DNA from: Enterobacter sp.
Lineage (GTDB): Bacteria; Pseudomonadota; Gammaproteobacteria; Enterobacterales; Enterobacteriaceae
DNA: 52,794 bases
NCBI GenBank assembly: GCA_022649305.1
Contig: JALCNW010000024.1
Coordinates: 1-52,794, forward strand
Direction: 5' to 3'
In this document: piece after piece, positions 1-10,174 of the stretch
Numbering within the stretch: position 1 is the first letter of the stretch
Layout of the letters: each line of letters begins with the position of its first letter
Notes under the pieces: model-generated
Seen by the model: only the letters and a program-made list of their open reading frames with translations
Told to the model about the DNA's origin: nothing
The model's database searches: none
Position numbers and translations under genes: made by a program

Positions 1-603
1 GTCCCCTTGATCACCAAAGCGGATGGCACCAAATTCGGTAAAACCGAAGGCGGCGCGGTATGGCTTGATCCTAAAAAGACCAGCCCGTACAAATTCTACC
101 AGTTCTGGATTAACACCGCGGATGCCGACGTCTATCGCTTCCTGAAATTCTTCACCTTCATGGACATTGAAGAAATCAACGCTCTGGAAGAAGAAGACAA
201 AAACAGCGGTAAAGCACCACGTGCGCAGTATGTGCTGGCCGATATGGTCACTAAACTGGTACACGGTGAAGAGGGTCTGGCTGCGGCGAAACGCATTACG
301 GCCAGTCTGTTTAACGGTACGCTGAGCGATTTGAGTGCAGCGGACTTTGAACAGTTAGCCCAGGATGGCGTTCCGATGGTTGAGATGGAAAAGGGTGCTG
401 ACCTGATGCAAGCGCTGGTAGATTCCGAGCTGCAACCGTCTCGCGGTCAGGCACGTAAGACTATCGCGTCTAATGCCATCACCATCAATGGTGAAAAACA
501 GTCCGATCCGGAGTACACCTTCGTTGATGGCGATCGCCTGTATGACCGATACACGCTGCTGCGTCGCGGTAAAAAGAATTACTGCCTTATCTGCTGGAAG
601 TAA
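1..603 (+). CDS. tyrS: Tyrosyl-tRNA synthetase, C-terminal part (5' end outside window)
   Basis: This is the last 200 codons of tyrosine-tRNA ligase, the cytoplasmic enzyme that charges tRNA-Tyr. The frame is open from base 1. It shows the class I signature loop KFGKT near its start, the helical anticodon-binding region, and a C-terminal S4-like RNA-binding domain ([16 protein letters not shown]) that ends [13 protein letters not shown]. It is nearly identical to the C-terminal half of E. coli TyrS (424 residues). An intrinsic terminator follows 20 bp after the stop. In E. coli pdxY follows tyrS; here it does not, and gstA faces tyrS tail to tail. Identification is secure; only the N-terminal catalytic half is missing. 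Confidence 0.97.
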   Translation, partial: VPLITKADGTKFGKTEGGAVWLDPKKTSPYKFYQFWINTADADVYRFLKFFTFMDIEEINALEEEDKNSGKAPRAQYVLADMVTKLVHGEEGLAAAKRITASLFNGTLSDLSAADFEQLAQDGVPMVEMEKGADLMQALVDSELQPSRGQARKTIASNAITINGEKQSDPEYTFVDGDRLYDRYTLLRRGKKNYCLICWK

Positions 604-622
604 TCAAAACAAAAGTGTGCAG

Positions 623-650
623 GGGCGTGGGAAACCACGCCCTTTTTTTT
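623..650 (+). terminator. Intrinsic terminator of tyrS
   Basis: An 8-bp perfect stem GGGCGTGG/CCACGCCC with a GAAA loop is followed by eight T. It lies 20 bp after the tyrS stop and just before the end of the convergent gstA. Confidence 0.9.
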
Positions 651-662
651 GCAGGGATGTGC

Positions 663-1268
663 TTAGCTCAGGTTTTCGGCCTTAAGCGATGCCGCAACCG
701 CAGGGCGAGCGGCGACGCGTTCCATATAGGACTCTATATGGTTCAACCCTTCCATATTCAGCTTAACCGCGCGCGCCCAGCGCAGCACGGTAAACAGATA
801 GGCATCCGCAATAGTGAAACGCTGACCGCAAATCCATTGGTCATCTTTCAGCGACTCGTTAATGTACTGCAGCTTTTTCTCAAGCAGTGCACGAACGGTC
901 GGCTTGTACTCTTCAGGCGTATCCGGACGGAACAGTGGCGTAAAGCCTTTGTGCAGTTCAGTGGCAATGTAGTTGAGCCATTCCAGCGTCTTGTAACGCG
1001 ATATGCTGCCAGTAGGTGCCAGCAGCTGGCGATCGGGTACAGAGTCAGCAAGGTACTGCATGATTGCCACGCCTTCCGTAAGCAACGTCGCGTCGTCTAA
1101 TACCAGGGCCGGAACCTGTCCTTTCGGGTTGATAGCGAAAAAGTCTTCGCCGTTCTCCAGACGTTTTTTCATCAAATCTACGCTATCCAGCGTAAAATCT
1201 TTGCCGCTTTCACGCAGCGTGATATGACAAGCCAGAGAGCAGGCGCCCGGTTTGTAGAACAGTTTCAT
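663..1268 (-). CDS. gstA: Glutathione S-transferase (beta class)
   Basis: A cytoplasmic glutathione transferase of 201 residues, the same length as E. coli GstA and clearly orthologous. The N-terminal thioredoxin-like domain carries the beta-class catalytic Cys10 (KPGACS), the cis-proline segment QVPAL and the glutathione-binding TEG. The all-helical C-terminal domain carries His106 (TELHKG), the second residue implicated in E. coli GstA. ATG start preceded by AAAAAGGAGTTACCG, a strong ribosome site. It is transcribed towards tyrS and lies downstream of dtpA, from which it is separated by a terminator, so it is probably monocistronic. Confidence 0.96.
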   Translation of the reverse strand: MKLFYKPGACSLACHITLRESGKDFTLDSVDLMKKRLENGEDFFAINPKGQVPALVLDDATLLTEGVAIMQYLADSVPDRQLLAPTGSISRYKTLEWLNYIATELHKGFTPLFRPDTPEEYKPTVRALLEKKLQYINESLKDDQWICGQRFTIADAYLFTVLRWARAVKLNMEGLNHIESYMERVAARPAVAASLKAENLS

Positions 1269-1318
1269 CGGTAACTCCTTTTTGCTGAGGTTCTGATTAT
1301 GTTAGTGCGGCGCAGGAT

Positions 1319-1350
1319 AAAAAAAAAGCCACTAACGCACAGTTAGCGGC
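1319..1350 (-). terminator. Intrinsic terminator of dtpA
   Basis: On the minus strand the stem GCCGCTAAC/GTTAGTGGC (9 bp with one G:T pair, loop TGTGC) is followed by a run of nine T. It lies 28 bp downstream of the dtpA stop and upstream of gstA. Confidence 0.88.
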
Positions 1351-1377
1351 TTCTCTTCAGTCGTTTCCCGATAACAA

Positions 1378-2886
1378 TTATGCAGTGGCGGTATCTGTCG
1401 CCTTAACATCGTTGTCGTCGTCCTGAGTCATACGATTCAGTTTCGGTGCAGTCAGCAGCATCAGGACAGCGATAACCGCGGTAGCAATACCGATTTGCAT
1501 GAATACGCGACCGTACACTTCCAGCGAGACCAATGGATCGGTCACGTTTTCTGGAACAGCCATCAGGTTTGCAATCTTACCCGCGATAAGTGCAGCACCC
1601 GCAGTCGTCAGGAACCAGCTACCCATGATAAAGCCCATCAGGCGCTGTGGAACCAGCTGTGCAACCATCGCCAGACCCAGACCGGAGATCATCAGCTCGC
1701 CGATAGACTGCAGCGCGTAGCTCAGAATCAGCCAGTTAACGGAGACGATACCGGCGTCAGTTGCAAATTTAGCACCCAGCGGCAGGACGAGGAATGCGCC
1801 TGAGCACAGCACCATACCGATAGCAAATTTGTGTGGCATTGGCAGACGGTCGCCCATCTTGTTGTAGATAGCGGCCAGAATTGGGCTACCAATCATGATC
1901 CAGAACGGGTTCAGCGCCTGATACTGCTCCGGTTCAAACGCGAGACCCAGGATAGAGTGCTCAACGTTACGAATGGCGAAGAAGTTCAGAGACGTTGGCA
2001 TCTGGCTGTACAGCACGAAGAAGACAATCGCCTGCAACATCAGAATGAAGGCCACAATCATCTTGCGACGCGCTGCGCCATGCATAGCAAACGCTTCTTT
2101 AGCGAAGATGCAGATGATGCCCAGTGCAACCAGGCCCAGAACGGCACGAGCAACGCCCTGGTTGTGCAGCAGCCAGGTAGCCGCCGCCGCAAGAATCACG
2201 ACGCCAACGATAGTTGCCAGCAGCTTACCGATGTGAACAGGCTCGAAGTCAGGTTTGGAACCGTAATCTTTAACCCACTTCTTACAGAAAGCAAAGTTGA
2301 CTACGGTAATCAGCATACCTACGACGGAGAGCGAGAACGCGACGCTCCAGCCGAATTTCGCGGCCAACCATGGGGTGGCCAGCATAGAGAAGAATGAACC
2401 GATATTCACCGACATGTAGTACATGGTGAAAGCACCGTCCAGACGCGGGTCATCTTTGTTGTAGCAGGTAGACAGCAGAGACGACGGGTTTGCTTTGAAC
2501 AGCCCATTACCTACAGCGATGGTTGCCATACCCATGTAAACAACGCCAGCATCATGACCCGACCACGCGACCAGTGCATAACCAATCGCCAGAACGATAG
2601 CACCAAGCATGATAACGCGTTTGGTACCCAGAACTTTATCACCCAGCCAGCCGCCAACAGCGACCAGACCGTAGACCAGTGCACTAAAAGAGGAGAACAG
2701 CGTAATGGAATCCGCTTCGGACATACCCAGTTGTTTAACCAGGTAAACAGCCATAATCCCTTGCAGGCCGTAATAACCAAAGCGTTCCCATAACTCGATT
2801 GAGAAGATGAGATAGAACGCTTTAGGTTGTTTGAAAGCATTCATACTGATGCTTTCATCTGTTGGTTTTTGGTTTGCAGTAGACAC
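1378..2886 (-). CDS. dtpA: Proton-dependent di-/tripeptide permease DtpA (TppB, YdgR)
   Basis: Inner-membrane POT/PTR2-family symporter that takes up di- and tripeptides with protons. It has 502 residues against 500 in E. coli, with which it is nearly collinear. The POT motif ExxERFxYY is present in helix 1 (E31, E34, R35, Y38-Y39), and about 14 hydrophobic segments follow. The C-terminus is charged (TQDDDNDVK). The start is GTG, with AGAGG five bases upstream, and the N-terminus MSTANQKPT matches E. coli. It is preceded by a long (605 bp) non-coding region, so regulation probably acts there. Confidence 0.96.
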   Translation of the reverse strand: MSTANQKPTDESISMNAFKQPKAFYLIFSIELWERFGYYGLQGIMAVYLVKQLGMSEADSITLFSSFSALVYGLVAVGGWLGDKVLGTKRVIMLGAIVLAIGYALVAWSGHDAGVVYMGMATIAVGNGLFKANPSSLLSTCYNKDDPRLDGAFTMYYMSVNIGSFFSMLATPWLAAKFGWSVAFSLSVVGMLITVVNFAFCKKWVKDYGSKPDFEPVHIGKLLATIVGVVILAAAATWLLHNQGVARAVLGLVALGIICIFAKEAFAMHGAARRKMIVAFILMLQAIVFFVLYSQMPTSLNFFAIRNVEHSILGLAFEPEQYQALNPFWIMIGSPILAAIYNKMGDRLPMPHKFAIGMVLCSGAFLVLPLGAKFATDAGIVSVNWLILSYALQSIGELMISGLGLAMVAQLVPQRLMGFIMGSWFLTTAGAALIAGKIANLMAVPENVTDPLVSLEVYGRVFMQIGIATAVIAVLMLLTAPKLNRMTQDDDNDVKATDTATA

Positions 2887-3307
2887 TTATACCTCTTTTT
2901 TTACATCCCATATTAACGGGGGTGTTCATAGCGCAATGGCCGGAGCCCATACGCCTTATAGTTATATTGGGAGGGGAAACGGCGGGTAATGTTCACTATC
3001 CTGGGCCTTCTGGCAATACGTTTGTAATAATCTGTTACATATATCCATGCTGGTATAATGCTCGGAACATTTAAATGTTATTTAGCGTTAAATCTCACAA
3101 CAGGTGAAATGATGGTTTTTTTCACTGCTAAGTGTCCGTGCAATACCCTGCTTGGCGATATGTTCTGCTACATGCTCTTTGTGGTAGTGATATAGCCTAT
3201 AATCCTAAAATAGAGTGGTTTAATGTGTCGCCGCCGTTCGATAAATGCTTGTGCGTGCAAGGTGTTGGAAGGGTTTTGACAACAATATTTCAACATCGCG
3301 TTATCAG

Positions 3308-3323
3308 AGTGATCTCTATCACA
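3308..3323. promoter_or_regulatory. Probable CRP-binding site
   Basis: AGTGATCTCTATCACA reads TGTGA-N6-TCACT on the minus strand, a near-consensus 16-bp CRP core with one mismatch. It lies about 420 bp upstream of dtpA and 170 bp beyond the end of nth. Which promoter it serves is not clear from the sequence. Confidence 0.55.
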
Positions 3324-3429
3324 AATGTATAGAAATTTTCGCTGACGAAAAAACTATTAACCTGTTCAGTCGATGGGTTACCGAATAATCACCCCTTAGG
3401 AAGCGGGTTGTGGCGGATAAATAATGGAC

Positions 3430-3456
3430 AAAAGAAGGTGTTACAGATACACCTTC
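3430..3456 (-). terminator. Probable terminator of the rsx-nth operon
   Basis: On the minus strand a 7-bp perfect stem GAAGGTG/CACCTTC with a 9-nt loop is followed by TTTTG, 35 bp after the nth stop. The U-run is short, so efficiency is uncertain. Confidence 0.5.
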
Positions 3457-3491
3457 AAAAAGCACGGGAAAGGAGGCGGTGGGCAGGGAAA

Positions 3492-4127
3492 CTAGAGGTC
3501 GGTTTTATCTTTGAACTCGCATAAGTCTTCAATGATGCACGAACCGCAGCGCGGTTTTCGCGCAATACAGGTATATCTTCCATGCAGGATCAGCCAGTGG
3601 TGGCAGTCGACTTTAAACTCAGCAGGAACGACTTTTAGCAGTCGCTCTTCAACCTGTTCAACGTTTTTACCCGGTGCAAAGTGTGTCCGGTTAGATACGC
3701 GAAAAATATGCGTATCCACGGCGATTGTCGGCCATCCAAAGGCAGTATTCAGCACTACGTTCGCCGTTTTACGCCCCACGCCGGGTAGGGCTTCCAGTGC
3801 GGCTCTGTCTTCCGGCACTTCACCGTTATGCAACTCTAACAGCATACGGCAGGTTTTGATGACGTTCTCAGCTTTGCTGTTAAACAAACCGATAGTTTTG
3901 ATATAGGACTTAACGCCATCGACGCCTAATTCCAGCATCGACTGCGGCGTGTTGGCTATCGGATAGAGTTTGGCCGTCGCTTTGTTTACGCTGACGTCGG
4001 TGGCTTGAGCCGAAAGCAGCACCGCAATAAGCAGTTCAAATGGAGAGTTAAAATTCAGCTCCGTCGTTGGGTGAGGGTTGTTATCACGTAGCCGGGTCAA
4101 AATTTCGAGGCGTTTTTCTTTGTTCAT
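3492..4127 (-). CDS. nth: Endonuclease III (DNA glycosylase/AP lyase)
   Basis: Base-excision repair enzyme that removes oxidised pyrimidines and cleaves the strand at abasic sites. It has 211 residues, the E. coli length. The helix-hairpin-helix LPGVGRKTA contains catalytic Lys120, and catalytic Asp138 lies in AVDTHIFRV. The [4Fe-4S] cluster cysteines are C187, C194, C197 and C203 (C-x6-C-x2-C-x5-C). Its ATG overlaps the rsxE stop in an ATGA, so it is translationally coupled as the last gene of the rsx operon, as in E. coli. Confidence 0.97.
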   Translation of the reverse strand: MNKEKRLEILTRLRDNNPHPTTELNFNSPFELLIAVLLSAQATDVSVNKATAKLYPIANTPQSMLELGVDGVKSYIKTIGLFNSKAENVIKTCRMLLELHNGEVPEDRAALEALPGVGRKTANVVLNTAFGWPTIAVDTHIFRVSNRTHFAPGKNVEQVEERLLKVVPAEFKVDCHHWLILHGRYTCIARKPRCGSCIIEDLCEFKDKTDL

Positions 4128-4810
4128 GAGGCTTTCTCTGGCATCCCATCCTGCACGCTACGCTCGGCAGCGCGGCGCTTGCGTTTCTCATCAATGAGGT
4201 ATTTTACCGCCAGCATCATGCCAAGGCCAATAAATGCGCCAGGGGGCAGCATGGCTAACAAAAACGGCGTATCGGTATGGAAAACCTCGATGCGTAACAC
4301 TTTTGCCCAGCCGCCGAGTAGGGCATCTGCGCCATCAAACAGCGTACCATTACCGAGAATTTCACGTAGAGAACCCAGTACGAACATGGCGCAGGTCGCT
4401 CCCATACCGATAGCAAAGCCGTCCAGCGCGGAGATCAGTGGGTCGTTTTTCACCGCAAAAGCTTCGGCGCGGCCCACGACAATACAGTTGGTCACGATCA
4501 GTGGGATAAAGATCCCGAGCGACTGATACAGACCAAAGGCGTAGGCGTTGATCAGCATCTGCACGATGCTCACCACCGAGGCGATAATCATGACGTAAAT
4601 AGGGATGCGGATTTCCGACGGCGTCCAGCGGCGCAGCGCGGAAATAGACAAGTTTGTCAGGGTCAGAACCAGCGTGGTGGCAAGACCAAGACCCAGTGCG
4701 TTGGTGGCGGTTGATGTCACCGCCAGCAGCGGACACATCCCCAGCAACTGCACCAGCGCGGAGTTGTTCTTCCACAGCCCCTGAACGATAACGTCTTTAA
4801 CCTGGCTCAT
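4124..4810 (-). CDS. rsxE: Electron transport complex subunit RsxE
   Basis: Integral membrane subunit of the Rsx/Rnf-type complex, which passes electrons to keep SoxR reduced. It has 228 residues, with about six membrane segments and the conserved [23 protein letters not shown] N-terminal repeat (here GMCPLLAV) also seen in its paralogue RsxA. Two adjacent ATGs exist at 4813 and 4810. The second is chosen because GAGGAG then sits five bases upstream and the N-terminus ([13 protein letters not shown]) matches E. coli. The rsxG stop overlaps the first ATG (TAATG). Confidence 0.93.
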   Translation of the reverse strand: MSQVKDVIVQGLWKNNSALVQLLGMCPLLAVTSTATNALGLGLATTLVLTLTNLSISALRRWTPSEIRIPIYVMIIASVVSIVQMLINAYAFGLYQSLGIFIPLIVTNCIVVGRAEAFAVKNDPLISALDGFAIGMGATCAMFVLGSLREILGNGTLFDGADALLGGWAKVLRIEVFHTDTPFLLAMLPPGAFIGLGMMLAVKYLIDEKRKRRAAERSVQDGMPEKAS

Positions 4811-4812
4811 CA

Positions 4813-5433
4813 TTACTCCTCACAGGCCGGAAGTGTGTCGAGTTGTGCCGGCAGCGTTTCAGCATACAATCCGGCACGTTTTACGGCATTGACCACCGCG
4901 CGTGGGGTGATTGTCGCACCGGTAAACTGGTCGAACTCCCCGCCATCTTTTTTGACCGCAAAGGCCGCGTCGTCTTCGCCGTGAATGACTTTTCCAGCAA
5001 AGTGTAAAATCCAGTCGCTCAGGCGAACTTCTATTTTATCGCCAAGACCCGGCGTTTCGCGATGCTCAGTGACGCGCGTACCCAGCACTGTTCCGGAAAA
5101 ATCAGTGCCAACCAGCAGTTGAATTGCGCCGGAGTAGCCGTCTGGCGCGGTGGCTTCCATTACTGCGCCAACGGCGGTATTGCCCTTACGCGCGATAAAA
5201 ATACGATGATCGCCTTTGCCCAACTGTGGCGCCTGAACGACAAAACAGCTTTCTTGCAAATTATTATCGTAAAGGTCCGATGGGATAACCTGATCAAAAA
5301 GCGCCTTTTGCTGCTTAGCCGCTTGCTCATCAATGGTTGATTTGGTCAGTTCATTTACCAGCGCAGTCAGTCCTGTCAGGACTGCGGCGAAAATCGCCAG
5401 CGTTACGCCGTGTTTTTGCATTGTTTTCAACAT
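4813..5433 (-). CDS. rsxG: Electron transport complex subunit RsxG (covalent-FMN protein)
   Basis: Membrane-anchored, periplasm-facing subunit that carries covalently bound FMN. It has 206 residues. A single N-terminal membrane helix (about 9-28) is followed by an FMN-binding domain. The flavinylation motif TGAT at 171-174 (DQFTGATIT) ends in the expected acceptor Thr174. It lies within the operon, 9 bp after rsxD, and its stop overlaps the first possible ATG of rsxE. Confidence 0.95.
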   Translation of the reverse strand: MLKTMQKHGVTLAIFAAVLTGLTALVNELTKSTIDEQAAKQQKALFDQVIPSDLYDNNLQESCFVVQAPQLGKGDHRIFIARKGNTAVGAVMEATAPDGYSGAIQLLVGTDFSGTVLGTRVTEHRETPGLGDKIEVRLSDWILHFAGKVIHGEDDAAFAVKKDGGEFDQFTGATITPRAVVNAVKRAGLYAETLPAQLDTLPACEE

Positions 5434-5442
5434 GGCGAGTCC

Positions 5443-6495
5443 TTAGCGGTGACCGTACGCGCGAGGACGCGTGTAGTAATCAATGAGCGGCACGGTGATA
5501 TTAGCAAGCAGGACGGCAAAGGCTACGCCGTCCGGATAGCCACCAAAGCTACGAATTAGCCACACCAGCAGACCCGCTAGCGCGCCAAAAATCAGACGCC
5601 CACGGTTGGTTGTGGAGGCCGTTACCGGGTCGGTCAGAATAAAGAACGCGCCCAGCATGGTGGCACCAGAGAGTAAATGCATCTGCGGGCTTGCCAGAGG
5701 TTCTGTGGAGAATGCCCAGCCCAGCGTAGCGCAGATAGCCAGCGTCAACAGGAAACTTACCGGGATATGCCAGCGTATCGCTTTTTGCCACAGCAAGAAC
5801 ACGCCGCCCAGGAGGTAGGCAAGGTTGACCCACTGCCAGCCAGCACCTGCCAGCATGCCGCTGTATATCGGATACTGCATGATCTGCTCAAGGCTATGAC
5901 CAGCGTGAAGCGATGTTTTGAAGGTATCAAGCGGAGTCGCCTGACTGATGCCATCAATCCCCATTCGCAACGTCGCCATATCTGCGCCTGTGGCGGTATG
6001 CCCGGTGAAGATCACCTGTAAGGCATCCATAAAGCCAGGCACGGTTGTCGCAATGTCGTGCGGCGGCAGCCAACTGGTCATCTGGACCGGGAAGGAGATA
6101 AGCAAAACCACATAGCCGATCATGGCTGGGTTAAACGGGTTATGCCCCAGGCCACCGTAAAGCTGTTTAGCAATGATCACGGCGAAAACGGTACCCAGGA
6201 CCACCATCCACCACGGGGCAAAGGGTGGAATGCTTATTGCCAGCAGCAGGCCGGTGAGTAGCGCAGAATTATCAGCCAGAATACGGGGAACGGGCATTTT
6301 GCGTAGCTTAAGCACCAGTGCTTCGGCACTCAGAGCGCTCACGCAACCAAGGATGATTTGAAAAAGTGTCCCCCAGCCAAAAAACCAGAACTGGACGGCG
6401 ATACCGGGTAACGCCGCGAGGCAGACCAGCATCATGATGCGCGATGTCTGACGCTGGTTATGGGTATAAGGGGAACTTGCGATTCTGAAAACCAT
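5443..6495 (-). CDS. rsxD: Electron transport complex subunit RsxD
   Basis: Polytopic inner-membrane subunit (350 residues, about 8-10 helices) that carries covalent FMN. The acceptor threonine in GISQATPLD is residue 187, the same number as in E. coli RsxD. The ATG directly abuts the rsxC stop with no spacer, so translation is probably coupled. Confidence 0.95.
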   Translation of the reverse strand: MVFRIASSPYTHNQRQTSRIMMLVCLAALPGIAVQFWFFGWGTLFQIILGCVSALSAEALVLKLRKMPVPRILADNSALLTGLLLAISIPPFAPWWMVVLGTVFAVIIAKQLYGGLGHNPFNPAMIGYVVLLISFPVQMTSWLPPHDIATTVPGFMDALQVIFTGHTATGADMATLRMGIDGISQATPLDTFKTSLHAGHSLEQIMQYPIYSGMLAGAGWQWVNLAYLLGGVFLLWQKAIRWHIPVSFLLTLAICATLGWAFSTEPLASPQMHLLSGATMLGAFFILTDPVTASTTNRGRLIFGALAGLLVWLIRSFGGYPDGVAFAVLLANITVPLIDYYTRPRAYGHR

Positions 6496-8418
6496 TTAAT
6501 CCTCGTTTACGGCTTGCTGTGCGGCTTTCTTTGCCTGTACACGCGCAATCGCCGCAGCGACTGCGGCTTTGCGTGGGTCATCATTTGCTGCGGGTTCGGC
6601 TTCCTGTTGCGCGGCTTTACGCGCTTTTGCACGGGCAATGGCGGCTTCTACGGCGGCTTTGCGCGGATCAACGGTTGCTACAGCCGGTTTTTCTTCCTGC
6701 TGTGCTGCTTTTCGTGCTTTAGCGCGAGCGATTGCGGCTTCAACCGCGGCTTTGCGTGGATCAACGACCGCCTCGGGCTGTTCGCTTTGTGCTTTTTCTG
6801 CCTGGCGAGCGCGGGCCTGTGCTTTACGGGCTTCTCGTGCGGCAATCACGTCACTGTTATCAGGTTTCGCGCCTGCGGGAATAATCACCGCCTCGGTGGC
6901 TGATGACTTTTTCTCGCGAACGCGCGCCAGAGCCGCCTTGATTGCATCCTGATCTTTCTCATCGGGTTGAACCGCAGCCTGCTTATGACGTTCCTGACGC
7001 GCGGCTTTCTCACGCTCAAGGCGCGCCTGACGAGCTTCAAAACGCGCTTTTGCCTCGGCAGCGCGTTTATCTTCCAGCGAAATGGCGTAGATCTCGGCTT
7101 TTTCCTGACGGAAATATTGCACAAGAGGAATGCTGCTTGGACAAACCCAGGCGCAGGCTCCGCATTCAATACAGTCGGCAAGATTATGAGCTTGTGCTTT
7201 GTCGTGCTGTTGGCCTTTACTGAACCAATATAATTGCTGAGGCAGCAGATCCGCCGGGCAGGCATCCGCGCAAGCACTGCAACGAATACACCCTTTTTCT
7301 TCCTGCTCCTCACCCATTTCACTGACAGAAGGGGCGAGTAGACAGTTAGTGATTTTAACGACCGGGACATCAAGCCACGGCAACGTGAAGCCCATCAACG
7401 GGCCACCCATAATGACCATTTGTTCGCTGGTCGGGCAGAATCCGGCCTGATCCAGCAGATGACGCACCGGAGTACCCAGTCGCGCCCAGACGTTGCCCGG
7501 CTGAGAAACGGATTCACCGGTTAAGGTCACGACACGTTCGGTCAGCGGTTCACCATCGACCACCGCGCGTTTCACCGCATAGGCGGTGCCCACGTTTTGC
7601 ATCAGCACGCCGATATCCGAAGAGCGTCCACCGTGTGGTACCTGCTTCCCGGTTAAAATTTGGGTAAGCTGTTTCGCGCCGCCAGAAGGGTATTTAGTCG
7701 GTATGACGCGCAGGGTAATATCATGACTCCCCGCCAGCACCGCACGCAGCATTGAAATAGCCTGCGGTTTATTATCCTCAATGCCGATCAATACTTCGCG
7801 TGGTTGCAGAATATGCGCGAGGATACGAATCCCTTCAACAATCTGCGCAGCGCAATCCTGCATCAGACGGTCGTCGGCGGTGATATAGGGCTCACACTCT
7901 GCGGCGTTAATAATCAACGTCTGGATTTTATTGCCGCCACCCTGCAGTTTTGCCCCTGTCGGGAAGCCTGCACCGCCAAGACCTGCGACGCCAAACTGAT
8001 GAATGCGCTCGATGAGCGTCTCGCGGCTATGCGCGCGATATTCGTTCCAGCCATCGCGTTCGATCCAGCGGTCTTCGCCATCCGGTTCGATAATGACGCT
8101 GAGTTCAGCCAGCGCGGAAGGGTGAGCTACCGTGTGAGGGGCTATCGCCACCACCTTACCGGATGTGGGTGCGTGGACGGGCAGCATACGCCCGCGCCCG
8201 AAGGTCAACGGTTGGCCGCGCAGGACAGAATCACCTTCTTTCACGCACAGTTCGCCTTCAGCGCCAATATGCTGTTTCAGCGGCATAATAAAACGCGTTG
8301 CCAGCGGAATTTGACGCAGCGGAGTGCCGCTTGACTGGGTTTTCATTTCAGGCGGATGGATTCCGCCATCAAATTCCCAAATCTTCTCTTTTCTGAACGC
8401 AGAAAATAACTTAAGCAT
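6496..8418 (-). CDS. rsxC: Electron transport complex iron-sulfur subunit RsxC
   Basis: Peripheral subunit on the cytoplasmic face, homologous to RnfC and bearing NADH/FMN-type folds. It has 640 residues. Residues 1-370 form the conserved core, with the glycine-rich [10 protein letters not shown] (about 146-155) and AAECEPY. Two [4Fe-4S] ferredoxin motifs follow, C377-C380-C383-C387 and C416-C419-C422-C426. Beyond residue 440 is a long Lys/Arg/Ala/Glu-rich helical tail ending in three near-identical 30-31-residue repeats. E. coli RsxC is about 100 residues longer, chiefly through more tail repeats. Its start overlaps the rsxB stop by 8 bp. Confidence 0.95.
   Translation of the reverse strand: MLKLFSAFRKEKIWEFDGGIHPPEMKTQSSGTPLRQIPLATRFIMPLKQHIGAEGELCVKEGDSVLRGQPLTFGRGRMLPVHAPTSGKVVAIAPHTVAHPSALAELSVIIEPDGEDRWIERDGWNEYRAHSRETLIERIHQFGVAGLGGAGFPTGAKLQGGGNKIQTLIINAAECEPYITADDRLMQDCAAQIVEGIRILAHILQPREVLIGIEDNKPQAISMLRAVLAGSHDITLRVIPTKYPSGGAKQLTQILTGKQVPHGGRSSDIGVLMQNVGTAYAVKRAVVDGEPLTERVVTLTGESVSQPGNVWARLGTPVRHLLDQAGFCPTSEQMVIMGGPLMGFTLPWLDVPVVKITNCLLAPSVSEMGEEQEEKGCIRCSACADACPADLLPQQLYWFSKGQQHDKAQAHNLADCIECGACAWVCPSSIPLVQYFRQEKAEIYAISLEDKRAAEAKARFEARQARLEREKAARQERHKQAAVQPDEKDQDAIKAALARVREKKSSATEAVIIPAGAKPDNSDVIAAREARKAQARARQAEKAQSEQPEAVVDPRKAAVEAAIARAKARKAAQQEEKPAVATVDPRKAAVEAAIARAKARKAAQQEAEPAANDDPRKAAVAAAIARVQAKKAAQQAVNED
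6505..6762 (-). repeat. Three tandem in-frame repeats encoding the RsxC tail
   Basis: Three consecutive units of about 90-93 bp each encode [20 protein letters not shown] (first 20 residues of the unit) followed by a QQE-rich linker. The first two units are almost identical; the third has drifted ([14 protein letters not shown]). Unit length is a multiple of three, so copy number can change without a frameshift. Confidence 0.9.
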
Positions 8419-8989
8419 GGTGTTCCACAGGAATTATGCGTACTGGAATGGTGTGAAGATCCCACTTCCAGCTATCAATAGTCGCTTCGACCGGACGCAG
8501 CTCAATACACTGGGTCGGGCAGGGGTCAACGCAGAGGTTGCAGCCCGTACACAAATCCGCCATCACGGTGTGCATGGCGCGGGTCGCGCCCAGGATCGCA
8601 TCAACCGGGCACGCCTGAATACATTTGGTGCAGCCAATACAGTTGGCTTCGTCAATAACGGCCAGCAGACGCGCTGGCTCTTGTACGTTTTCATCGCCAT
8701 CAACCGGCTGTGGATCGACATTCAGCAACGTGGCAATTTTCAGCATCACGGCTTCGCCACCCGGCGCGCAGCGGTTAATTTTTTCACCCTGTGAACCGAC
8801 TGCTTCAGCATAAGGGCGGCAGCCAGGATAACCGCACTGACCACACTGGCTTTGCGGAAGAAGGTCATCGATTTTTTCGACGACAGGGTCACCCTCAACC
8901 GCAAAACGGCGTGAGGCGTATCCCAGAATGATGCCAAAAAAGAGCCCCAACACGCTGATGGAGGCAATGGCAATCCAGATTGCATTCAT
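8411..8989 (-). CDS. rsxB: Electron transport complex iron-sulfur subunit RsxB
   Basis: Ferredoxin-like subunit of 192 residues, anchored by an N-terminal helix (about 4-23). It has twelve cluster cysteines in three groups: C49/C52/C57/C74 (4Fe-4S domain typical of RnfB), C117/C120/C123/C127 and C147/C150/C153/C157 (two classical CxxCxxCxxxCP motifs). Its ATG overlaps the rsxA stop (TAATG), so it is translationally coupled. Confidence 0.96.
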   Translation of the reverse strand: MNAIWIAIASISVLGLFFGIILGYASRRFAVEGDPVVEKIDDLLPQSQCGQCGYPGCRPYAEAVGSQGEKINRCAPGGEAVMLKIATLLNVDPQPVDGDENVQEPARLLAVIDEANCIGCTKCIQACPVDAILGATRAMHTVMADLCTGCNLCVDPCPTQCIELRPVEATIDSWKWDLHTIPVRIIPVEHHA

Positions 8990-9570
8990 TACAGCTTCAC
9001 CAGACCGCTAAAGCCCATAAACGCCAAAGACATGAGACCCGCTGTCACCAGCGCAATCGCATTGCCACGGAAAGGTGCAGGAATATCGGCAGCGACCATA
9101 CGTTCGCGAATAGAGGCGAAAAGGACCATCACCAGCGAGAAGCCTACCGCGGCGGAAAAGCCGTATAGCGCGGATTGCAGGAAATTATGCCCGAGGTTGA
9201 TGTTGAGCAATGCTACGCCCAATACGGCACAGTTAGTTGTAATCAGTGGCAGGAAGATACCCAGCAGGCGATAGAGCGCAGGGCTGGTTTTTCGTACCAC
9301 CATCTCCGTAAACTGCACCACAAAGGCGATAACCAGGATAAAGGCCAGCGTGCGCAGATAGATCAAGCCCAGCGGGATCAGAATCCAGGTGTCAATCCAC
9401 CAGGCGCAAATAGACGCCAGCGTCATCACAAAGGTGGTTGCCAGGCCCATTCCCATGGCCGTTTCCAGTTTTTTGGACACACCCATAAACGGGCATAGCC
9501 CAAGGAACTTCACCAGCACGAAGTTGTTAACCAGCACAGTTCCGACAAAGAGCAGTAAGTAGTCAGTCAT
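8989..9570 (-). CDS. rsxA: Electron transport complex subunit RsxA
   Basis: First gene of the rsx operon, encoding a six-helix inner-membrane protein of 193 residues, the E. coli length. It shares the inverted-topology motif GLCPFMGVS with RsxE. The ATG at 9570 is preferred over an upstream TTG because the protein then starts [10 protein letters not shown] as in E. coli. The ribosome site is weak. A terminator-like hairpin lies just upstream, so the operon promoter must overlap the end of ydgK or the hairpin must act as an attenuator. Confidence 0.94.
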   Translation of the reverse strand: MTDYLLLFVGTVLVNNFVLVKFLGLCPFMGVSKKLETAMGMGLATTFVMTLASICAWWIDTWILIPLGLIYLRTLAFILVIAFVVQFTEMVVRKTSPALYRLLGIFLPLITTNCAVLGVALLNINLGHNFLQSALYGFSAAVGFSLVMVLFASIRERMVAADIPAPFRGNAIALVTAGLMSLAFMGFSGLVKL

Positions 9571-9585
9571 TATCAAGCCTGAAAT

Positions 9586-9625
9586 AAAAAAGCCGCCTAT
9601 TATCGGTTAAACAGCACCAGGCGAC
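9586..9625 (-). terminator. Terminator or attenuator between ydgK and rsxA
   Basis: On the minus strand a 7-bp stem GTCGCCT/AGGCGGC (one T:G pair, loop of about 20 nt) is followed by six T. It ends only 16 bp before the rsxA start, which leaves little room for a promoter after it. Confidence 0.6.
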
Positions 9626-9646
9626 AACAGGATAACTGTAAGGTTA

Positions 9647-10087
9647 TTACGGATTCACAAAGGTCTTCTTCACGCGCGCCGAGCGGCGGAAGTAGGGTGC
9701 GAAGAGTGCCGCTGCCAGCAGAGGGAAAAGCAGTTGGCGTACGGCGAGTCCGTCGGACACAGGCGTAAACGCAAACGCCTTGATGGCCAACAGCACAGAA
9801 ATAAGCAACCAGACAATATAATGTTTCGGCACAGACCGGCGACGCTTAAAGAAAGCAATACTCAGCCACAGCGTGTAGTACCACATCGCAATTGCAAAAC
9901 CGAATGAGATAAACCACAAGGCAATATTAAGCGTGCTCTGCGATGTCAGATTCTTTAAGGCGTAAGGCGTTACCAGAGCGGTGGTATAAAGCAGCAGCGC
10001 GAGAGATGCGCTTAACAATGCAACCAGTAACCAGGCCAGCGGGGCGAGTAACCAGCCTCCGATTTTTTCTCCAGGCAATGTGGTCAT
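9647..10087 (-). CDS. ydgK: Inner-membrane protein YdgK (DUF2569 type)
   Basis: Small polytopic membrane protein of 146 residues with about four hydrophobic helices (WLLAPLAWLLVALLSASLAL, IALWFISFGFAIAMWYY, YIVWLLISVLLAI, LLFPLLAAALFAPYF) and a basic C-terminus. The function is unknown. It matches the gene found between rsxA and cnu in E. coli. The ATG at 10087 is chosen because AGGGG lies seven bases upstream; the frame stays open for 22 more codons without a ribosome site. Confidence 0.85.
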   Translation of the reverse strand: MTTLPGEKIGGWLLAPLAWLLVALLSASLALLLYTTALVTPYALKNLTSQSTLNIALWFISFGFAIAMWYYTLWLSIAFFKRRRSVPKHYIVWLLISVLLAIKAFAFTPVSDGLAVRQLLFPLLAAALFAPYFRRSARVKKTFVNP

Positions 10088-10174
10088 ATTATTTCCCCTA
10101 AGTCTGCGCGAAAAGTCATCCAGCCAATTTGCCGGGGCGTGAGTATATAACATTTCGCGCGGATGGCTATCGTC

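Larger units (their letters stand above)
2887..3491. promoter_or_regulatory. 605-bp dtpA-nth intergenic region
   Basis: No convincing gene is seen. The region holds the minus-strand leader of dtpA, the nth terminator at the right edge, a CRP-like site at 3308-3323, and on the plus strand a well-formed -10 box TATAAT at 3054-3059, with a weak -35 (CTGTTA) 16 bp upstream. A plus-strand TTGACA at 3276-3281 lacks a good -10. A 66-codon plus-strand frame (3132-3332) has no ribosome site and does not look coding. The plus-strand promoter could drive a small RNA, but I see no clear terminator for one. Confidence 0.5.

Noticed and set aside
3132..3332. 66-codon plus-strand frame between dtpA and nth
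   Set aside because: No ribosome site, no recognisable domain, and it runs through the CRP-like site.
6505..6762. Tandem repeats as a CRISPR array
   Set aside because: The units are adjacent, in frame and encode the RsxC tail; there are no spacers and no cas genes. No CRISPR array was seen in the window.
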